Below are positions 5,348 through 9,301 of a stretch of DNA of 9,301 nucleotides, piece after piece. The position numbers and the translations under genes are program-made. This DNA is from Chloroflexota bacterium (GTDB lineage Bacteria > Chloroflexota > Chloroflexia > Thermomicrobiales > UBA6265): NCBI GenBank assembly GCA_023392645.1, contig JAEVYR010000561.1, positions 1 through 9,301 on the forward strand, read 5' to 3'. Within the stretch, counting starts at the first letter, position 1. Each line of letters opens with the position of its first letter. The notes beneath the pieces are model-generated. The model searched no databases. It saw only the letters and a list, made by a program, of their open reading frames with translations, and was not told the origin of the DNA.

Positions 5348-6562
5348 ATGATGAACAGTGGGGATACCGCCTGGCTTCTCGTCGCCTCGGCGCTGGTGAT
5401 GCTGATGACGCCGGCGCTGGGGTTCTTTTACGGCGGCCTGGTCGATCGCAAGAACGTCCTCTCGACGATCATGCACAGCGTCTTCACGCTCGCGCTCGTG
5501 AGTGTGGTCTGGGTACTGTGGGGGTACACGCTCGCGTTCGGTCCCGACAAGGGCGGGGTCATCGGTGGGCTCGACGTCGTCGGGCTCAAGGGCATCGCGC
5601 CGGACGATGTGCTGGCGGGGACCGGCATCCCGGTGATGGCGTTTGTCGGTTTCCAGATGATGTTCGCCGCGATCACCCCAGCGCTGATCACCGGAGCTTT
5701 CGCCGAGCGCAAGCGCTTCAAGGCCTTCGCGATCTTCGTGCTGGCGTGGTCGACGCTGGTCTACGCGCCGCTCGCGCACTGGGTGTGGGGTGGAGGGTGG
5801 TTGTTCGAGCTCGGCGCGCTCGATTTCGCCGGCGGCACGGTGATCCACGTTTCGTCGGGCGTCGCGGCGGTGGTGGCCGCGCGGATGCTCGGGCCCCGGA
5901 TCGGCTTCGGCCAGCGCCACGCCGATCCGCACGACCTGACGATGACGATCCTCGGCGCCAGCCTGCTCTGGTTCGGCTGGTTCGGGTTCAACGCCGGCAG
6001 CGCGCTGGCGGCGAATGGCGTCGCCGCGCACGCCTTCGTGGTGACCAACGTCGCCGCGGCGATGGGCGCGCTCACCTGGATGACGGTGTCGTGGATGCGG
6101 CAAGGACGGCCGAGCGTGATGGGCGCGGGCTGCGGCGCGATGGCGGGGCTGGTGGGGATCACGCCCGGCGCGGGATTCGTGGGTCCGGCGGCGGCGATCG
6201 TGATCGGCTTCGGAGCCGGCGTGCTCTGCTTCTTCGCGGTCGACCTGCTCAAGCACCGAGCGCATCTCGACGATGCGCTCGACGTCTTCGCGGTGCACGG
6301 GGTCGGTGGGATCTGGGGCGCGTTGGCGACGGGGCTCTTCGCCGATGCCGCGATCGGCGGCACCGACGGTCTCTTTTTCGGCAACCCGGAACAGCTCTGG
6401 ATTCAGACCGTGGCTGTGGTCGCGGCGGCGACGTTCTCGGCGGCGATGACCTACCTCATCCTCAAGGCGATCGGCCTGGTGACCGCGCTGCGCGTGCCCG
6501 AAGAGGAAGAGGTGCTCGGTCTCGACACCACCCAGCACGGCGAGCTGGCCTACCAGCTCTGA
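5348..6562 (+). CDS. amt: Ammonium channel/transporter Amt
   Basis: A 404-residue integral membrane protein of the Amt/MEP/Rh family that conducts ammonium/ammonia as a trimer. Eleven helices are expected. Key residues sit one position before the mature E. coli AmtB numbering: gate Phe F106 in FQMMFAAITPALI and F214 in WFGFNAGS, D159 in LDFAGGTVIHVSSG, and the twin pore histidines H167 and H317 (VHGVGG), with D312. The cytoplasmic tail (LRVPEEEEVLGLDTTQHGELAY) keeps the conserved GlnK-binding and cross-talk motif, so PII control is expected, yet no glnK lies next to it here. There is no cleavable signal peptide: the first helix starts at about residue 7. ATG codons at 5348 and 5351 are both possible starts. 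A palindrome upstream suggests transcriptional control. Confidence 0.97.
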   Translation: MMNSGDTAWLLVASALVMLMTPALGFFYGGLVDRKNVLSTIMHSVFTLALVSVVWVLWGYTLAFGPDKGGVIGGLDVVGLKGIAPDDVLAGTGIPVMAFVGFQMMFAAITPALITGAFAERKRFKAFAIFVLAWSTLVYAPLAHWVWGGGWLFELGALDFAGGTVIHVSSGVAAVVAARMLGPRIGFGQRHADPHDLTMTILGASLLWFGWFGFNAGSALAANGVAAHAFVVTNVAAAMGALTWMTVSWMRQGRPSVMGAGCGAMAGLVGITPGAGFVGPAAAIVIGFGAGVLCFFAVDLLKHRAHLDDALDVFAVHGVGGIWGALATGLFADAAIGGTDGLFFGNPEQLWIQTVAVVAAATFSAAMTYLILKAIGLVTALRVPEEEEVLGLDTTQHGELAYQL

Positions 6563-6579
6563 CCCGACTCCGACGCCCG

Positions 6580-6607
6580 GCCCCGGTCGCGTCCCGGCTA
6601 CCGGGGC
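6580..6607 (+). terminator. Hairpin after amt, possible weak terminator
   Basis: GCCCCGGT (6580-6587) pairs perfectly with ACCGGGGC (6600-6607) around a 12-base loop, 17 bases after the amt stop. No T-run follows, so termination would be partial or factor-assisted. It lies between amt and the small gene at 6657 and could set their relative expression or protect the amt transcript end. Confidence 0.4.
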
Positions 6608-6643
6608 AGCCGCGCCCGACGAATCATTCGTAGCCTAACCCTG

Positions 6644-6649
6644 AAAGGA
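6644..6649 (+). promoter_or_regulatory. Ribosome binding site of the 45-residue membrane protein
   Basis: AAAGGA lies seven bases before the ATG at 6657, an ideal position. Together with the clean membrane-helix coding content it argues that this short gene is translated. Confidence 0.55.
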
Positions 6650-6656
6650 CTCGATC

Positions 6657-6794
6657 ATGCTGCTGATCATCGCCTTCACCCTGTTCCTGCTCATCATCGC
6701 GGCCTGGGTCGTTGCACCGGCGGCATCTCCCGCGCGGCAGGAGGAGCCGGCGCCGACACCCGGCCTGGCAGCTGTGGGTTCGCGGGCGGCGTGA
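6657..6794 (+). CDS. Small single-span membrane protein, 45 residues
   Basis: A short reading frame with a good ribosome binding site. Residues 2-23 (LLIIAFTLFLLIIAAWVVAP) form one strong hydrophobic helix. They are followed by a short hydrophilic tail rich in Pro, Ala, Glu and Gln, with no Cys and no lipobox. It starts 94 bases after the amt stop on the same strand, so co-transcription through the hairpin at 6580-6607 is plausible. The function is unknown. Small single-span proteins often bind or modulate a larger membrane partner, here possibly the Amt channel, but that rests on position only. An N-terminal uncleaved signal-anchor is the most likely topology. Confidence 0.6.
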   Translation: MLLIIAFTLFLLIIAAWVVAPAASPARQEEPAPTPGLAAVGSRAA

Positions 6795-6911
6795 CGGGGA
6801 TGCTGGCGGGCATTGGCGTCAGCTCGACCTGGTGAGGACCTCCATTCGCGGGCCGGCACAGGATCCTTCGTTCACGATCGCGTGATCTCACCGTACTTGC
6901 CGGACCTGGCA
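6795..6911. other. Convergent intergenic spacer
   Basis: 117 bases between the small membrane protein and the end of the transporter gene. The only structure seen is a small stem TCACG-ATCG-CGTGA at 6872-6885, too weak to call a terminator. No gene is seen. Confidence 0.4.
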
Positions 6912-8177
6912 TCACGCCGGTTGCGTCGCGCTTCGCGTTTCCGGTGACCGCTTGGTTTCCGCAATCGGCCGGTCGTCGATTCGGATCGCGGCCGCGCCGG
7001 CGAGGATCACGACACCGAGCACGGCGAACATCGCCGGCAGCGAGCGCTCCGCGGCCCAGCCCAGTATGACGCCACCGATGCCAATGTAGACGGTGACGAG
7101 CGCGCTGATCAGCGACAGGCCGGTCGCCCGGGCATTATCGGGCAGGTGCGCGTTGTAGAGGCCGGAAAACATGGGAATGCTCACGTGGATCGCGCCCCAC
7201 TGGATGATGAAGAGTGTCACCGCCAGCGCAGGATGCTGGTTCCACGCCATAGCGAGATAGAGCGCGCCAGGGATGCCCGTCGCCAGGGTGAGGCTGCGGC
7301 GGTTCCCGAGCATCACCGGGAGGCGCCAGGCGTGCAACTGAGCGAGCACGACCAGTACTGACGCAAGGCTGAGCGCCAGCCCGAACCAGACGCCGCGGAC
7401 GCCGGATTCGAGAAAGTGCTGCTGGTAGAACACCAGCAGATGCGCGCCAAACGCGTTGGTGACGACCGAGAGCAGCATCAGCCGACGGAGATCGCGGTTC
7501 CTGGAGATCGCGTTCCGGGCGATTGCGAGCAGCCGGCGGCTTTGCGGGCGCCCGGAATGTGCCAGCTGCGACAAGTTGCGCAGGCCGAAGCTGAGCGCCG
7601 CCGCGGTGGTGACGGCGATCGCGCCCATCACGATCGTGATCGTCATGCGTGGGATCGTGAGATCCGCGGCGATGACGCCGCCGGTGCTGTAGGCGACGAC
7701 GCTGCCGGTTTGGGCGGCCGCGCCCAGCATGCCTTTCGCCTTCTGCATCGCCCGGGTGCGGTCGCCCGCCGGCAGCGAGTCGTAGAGCACCGCGTCGACG
7801 CTGCCCGAGCCGAGCGCGAAGCCGGTGCCGGTGATGAACTGGATGAGCAGGAACGCCGGATAGTCCCGCGCGAAGAGGAAGAGGAACTCGCCGCCGGCGA
7901 GTACGACCAGCGAGATCCGGTAGCTCCAGACGTGACCGAACCGGTCGGCGAGCACGCCGGTCGGGATTTCCATCATGAGCAGCGACACGAGCAGCATCGA
8001 CTGCAGGCCGGCGATCTCGGCCACGGTCAGGCGCCGCTCCAGCAGGTAGGGCGTCATCACCGGGACGAAAAAGTAGAGCTGGCCGAAAAAGGCGGTGAGC
8101 GCGAGCAGGCGCGCGGTCGGAAGCGAGCGAACGGCAGAGAACACGGCGACCTCGTTGGATGATACGAGGCTCCGCAC
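6912..8177 (-). CDS. Major facilitator superfamily (MFS) transporter
   Basis: A protein of up to 421 residues with about 12 hydrophobic segments, the first at about 24-46 and the last at about 380-398. A shortened MFS motif A, GVLADRFG (74-81), lies in the loop after helix 2, and a central cytoplasmic Arg-rich loop at about 205-232 separates the two six-helix halves. The segment DAVLYDSLPAGDRTRAM (128-144) is typical of a branch of uncharacterised drug/solute MFS proteins. The substrate is unknown. The first possible start, GTG at 8177, has no clear ribosome binding site. An in-frame GTG at 8144 has GAGG five bases upstream and would give 410 residues that still include every helix; it may be the true start. 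It is transcribed divergently from the MoxR gene, with a palindrome in the shared upstream region. Confidence 0.88.
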   Translation of the reverse strand: MRSLVSSNEVAVFSAVRSLPTARLLALTAFFGQLYFFVPVMTPYLLERRLTVAEIAGLQSMLLVSLLMMEIPTGVLADRFGHVWSYRISLVVLAGGEFLFLFARDYPAFLLIQFITGTGFALGSGSVDAVLYDSLPAGDRTRAMQKAKGMLGAAAQTGSVVAYSTGGVIAADLTIPRMTITIVMGAIAVTTAAALSFGLRNLSQLAHSGRPQSRRLLAIARNAISRNRDLRRLMLLSVVTNAFGAHLLVFYQQHFLESGVRGVWFGLALSLASVLVVLAQLHAWRLPVMLGNRRSLTLATGIPGALYLAMAWNQHPALAVTLFIIQWGAIHVSIPMFSGLYNAHLPDNARATGLSLISALVTVYIGIGGVILGWAAERSLPAMFAVLGVVILAGAAAIRIDDRPIAETKRSPETRSATQPA

Positions 8178-8515
8178 GGGGCGAGGGCGTCAAGAGCGAT
8201 GGCTGGGGACACGAAGCGCCGTGGGGAGCCCCACGGCGACAGTCAGGGTTGCATGGCAACAGCGACGAGCGATCGTGGCCGGCAAAGAGCCGCCAGACCG
8301 CACCCTGGTCAGGGTGGAGCGATCAGAGGATGGTGCTCGTGCCGTCCGTTGCCATCTGGTTCTCAACCTCGGGTGAATAGGGTCCGGTGGTCGGCCCAGC
8401 GAATGCCGGAGCGAGTGTAGCACCGAACCGGCTATCCACGTCGGCGGGGCATGGCGCAGGCACCTGTCGTACACTGCCTCCACGGTAGATTCGACCCGAA
8501 GGAGTCAGACGACAC
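8178..8515. promoter_or_regulatory. Divergent control region between the MFS gene and moxR
   Basis: 338 bases without a convincing gene; short reading frames here are basic, Arg/Ser-rich and lack ribosome binding sites. It should carry the promoters of both flanking genes. It contains the perfect palindrome at 8217-8238 and the AAGGAG site (8499-8504) of moxR. No strong promoter hexamer pair was recognised. Confidence 0.45.
8217..8238. repeat. Perfect 10-bp-arm inverted repeat upstream of the MFS gene
   Basis: CGCCGTGGGG (8217-8226) and its exact complement CCCCACGGCG (8229-8238) are separated only by AG. It lies 39 bases before the GTG at 8177. On DNA it fits a dimeric repressor operator; as RNA in the MFS leader it would form a very stable hairpin. 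Ten matching pairs are more than chance is expected to give at any one site, but GC-rich composition raises the background. Confidence 0.5.
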
Positions 8516-9301
8516 ATGGCGGCAGAACAGGACCAGCATCTCGCGGGGTCCGCGATCGATGCGATCCAGCAGACAGCTTCGCGCATCGTCGAAGCGATTG
8601 AACGCGTCATCGTCGGCAAGCGCGAGGTGATCGAGCTGGCGCTGATCGGCGTGCTCTGCGAGGGCCACGTGCTGCTGGAGGACGTGCCCGGCACCGGAAA
8701 GACGATGCTGGCGCGCTCGCTGGCGGCGGCGGTCGGCGGGTCTTTCAATCGCATCCAGTTCACCCCGGACCTGCTGCCCAGCGACGTTACCGGCGCGCTG
8801 GTGTTCAATCCCAAGACGAGCGAGTTCAGCTATCGTCCTGGCCCGATCATCACCAATGTGTTGCTGGCCGACGAGATCAACCGGGCCGGACCGCGCACCC
8901 AGAGCGCGCTGCTGGAGGCGATGTCGGAGCGGCAGGTGTCGGTCGATCGCGAGCTGGTGAAGCTGCCGCGACCGTTTTTCGTGATCGCCACGCAGAACCC
9001 GGTCGAGCTGGAGGGGACCTTCCCGCTGCCCGAGGCGCAGCTCGACCGCTTCCTGATCCGGACCACGATCGGGTATCCCTCGTTCGACGACGAGCGCCAC
9101 ATGCTGCGCCGGTTCCGCTCGAACGTGCCGCTCGAACATGTCCAGCCGGTGACCAGCACCGACGAGCTGAACCGCCTGATCGACCACGTGCAGGATGTCC
9201 ACATCAGCGGCGCCGTCGAGGAGTACCTGCTCAACCTGAACCACACCCCGCGGGGCGCGGCGAACATCGAGGTCGGCGCCAGCCCGCGCGCGTCCCTGGC
9301 G
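8516..9301 (+). CDS. MoxR-family AAA+ ATPase, N-terminal part (cut by window end)
   Basis: The first 262 codons run open to the window edge; MoxR proteins are usually about 310-340 residues, so the C-terminal lid is missing here. Walker A is EDVPGTGKT (55-63, K62), Walker B is NVLLADEINRA (D119, E120), sensor 1 is N161 in IATQNP, and R178 in the LDRFL segment is a candidate arginine finger. The sensor 2 region begins at GASPRASLA at the very end. MoxR ATPases act as chaperones that insert cofactors or metals or activate VWA-domain proteins. They are usually followed by DUF58, VWA or transglutaminase-like genes, which would lie beyond the window. The ATG has AAGGAG 11 bases upstream, slightly long spacing. 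Confidence 0.95.
   Translation, partial: MAAEQDQHLAGSAIDAIQQTASRIVEAIERVIVGKREVIELALIGVLCEGHVLLEDVPGTGKTMLARSLAAAVGGSFNRIQFTPDLLPSDVTGALVFNPKTSEFSYRPGPIITNVLLADEINRAGPRTQSALLEAMSERQVSVDRELVKLPRPFFVIATQNPVELEGTFPLPEAQLDRFLIRTTIGYPSFDDERHMLRRFRSNVPLEHVQPVTSTDELNRLIDHVQDVHISGAVEEYLLNLNHTPRGAANIEVGASPRASLA

Noticed and set aside
5291..6538. Long open frame on the minus strand opposite amt
   Set aside because: The product is His/Arg/Glu-rich and low in complexity and mirrors the amt codons; long antisense frames are common in GC-rich genes.
7416..8162. Plus-strand frame of 248 codons opposite the MFS gene
   Set aside because: The product is a highly charged sequence with no recognisable domain; the opposite strand encodes a full membrane transporter.
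8253..8355. ATGGCAAC (8253-8260) and GTTGCCAT (8348-8355) as a long-range inverted repeat
   Set aside because: The 8-bp arms are 87 bases apart with no other symmetry; this could easily be chance.
8470..8475. TACACT as a -10 box for moxR
   Set aside because: No acceptable -35 hexamer lies 16-18 bases upstream, so the call would rest on one weak match.
8432..9244. Minus-strand frame of 270 codons opposite moxR
   Set aside because: The plus strand has intact Walker A, Walker B and sensor motifs; the antisense product has none.

Overview
The window is a GC-rich, densely packed piece of bacterial chromosome with eight convincing protein genes, one well-supported small unlisted protein gene, and no rRNA, tRNA, CRISPR, transposase or phage gene. 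Starts include GTG as well as ATG and several have strong AGGAGG-type ribosome binding sites. The sequence fits a high-GC bacterium with a metabolism of organic matter (peptides, sugar acids, ammonium). Chloroflexota (Thermomicrobia-like) or an actinobacterium are guesses from the general style of the proteins; nothing in the window settles the taxon.

Layout: (1) 78-1466, plus strand, an M20 metallo-dipeptidase, preceded by a GC-rich hairpin directly before its ribosome binding site. (2) 1552-2262 and 2400-2642, plus strand, a three-helix membrane protein of unknown function and an 80-residue zinc-ribbon protein. (3) 5049-2652, minus strand, a three-gene cluster in transcription order cupin, dihydrodipicolinate synthase (DHDPS)-superfamily dehydratase, SMP-30 lactonase; the first two overlap by ATGA. 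The dehydratase has the signature residues of L-2-keto-3-deoxyarabonate dehydratase rather than of lysine biosynthesis DHDPS, so the cluster looks like part of a non-phosphorylative sugar-acid (L-arabinose type) oxidation route. The lactonase would open an aldonolactone and the dehydratase would convert the 2-keto-3-deoxy acid to alpha-ketoglutaric semialdehyde. The sugar dehydrogenase, aldonate dehydratase and semialdehyde dehydrogenase are not in the window. (4) 5050-5347, a divergent control region with two inverted repeats built on the same GCACA/TGTGC words. (5) 5348-6562, plus strand, an Amt ammonium channel with all pore residues and an intact PII-binding tail, followed by a hairpin and then a 45-residue single-span membrane protein (6657-6794). 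(6) 8177-6912, minus strand, a major facilitator transporter. (7) 8178-8515, a second divergent control region with a perfect 10-bp-arm inverted repeat. (8) 8516 to the window end, plus strand, the N-terminal 262 residues of a MoxR-family AAA+ ATPase, cut by the window edge.

Nothing here is a clear new defence or mobile system. The most useful observations are the reassignment of the 'DapA-like' gene and its operon, the unannotated small membrane protein behind amt, and the palindromes in the two divergent intergenic regions.
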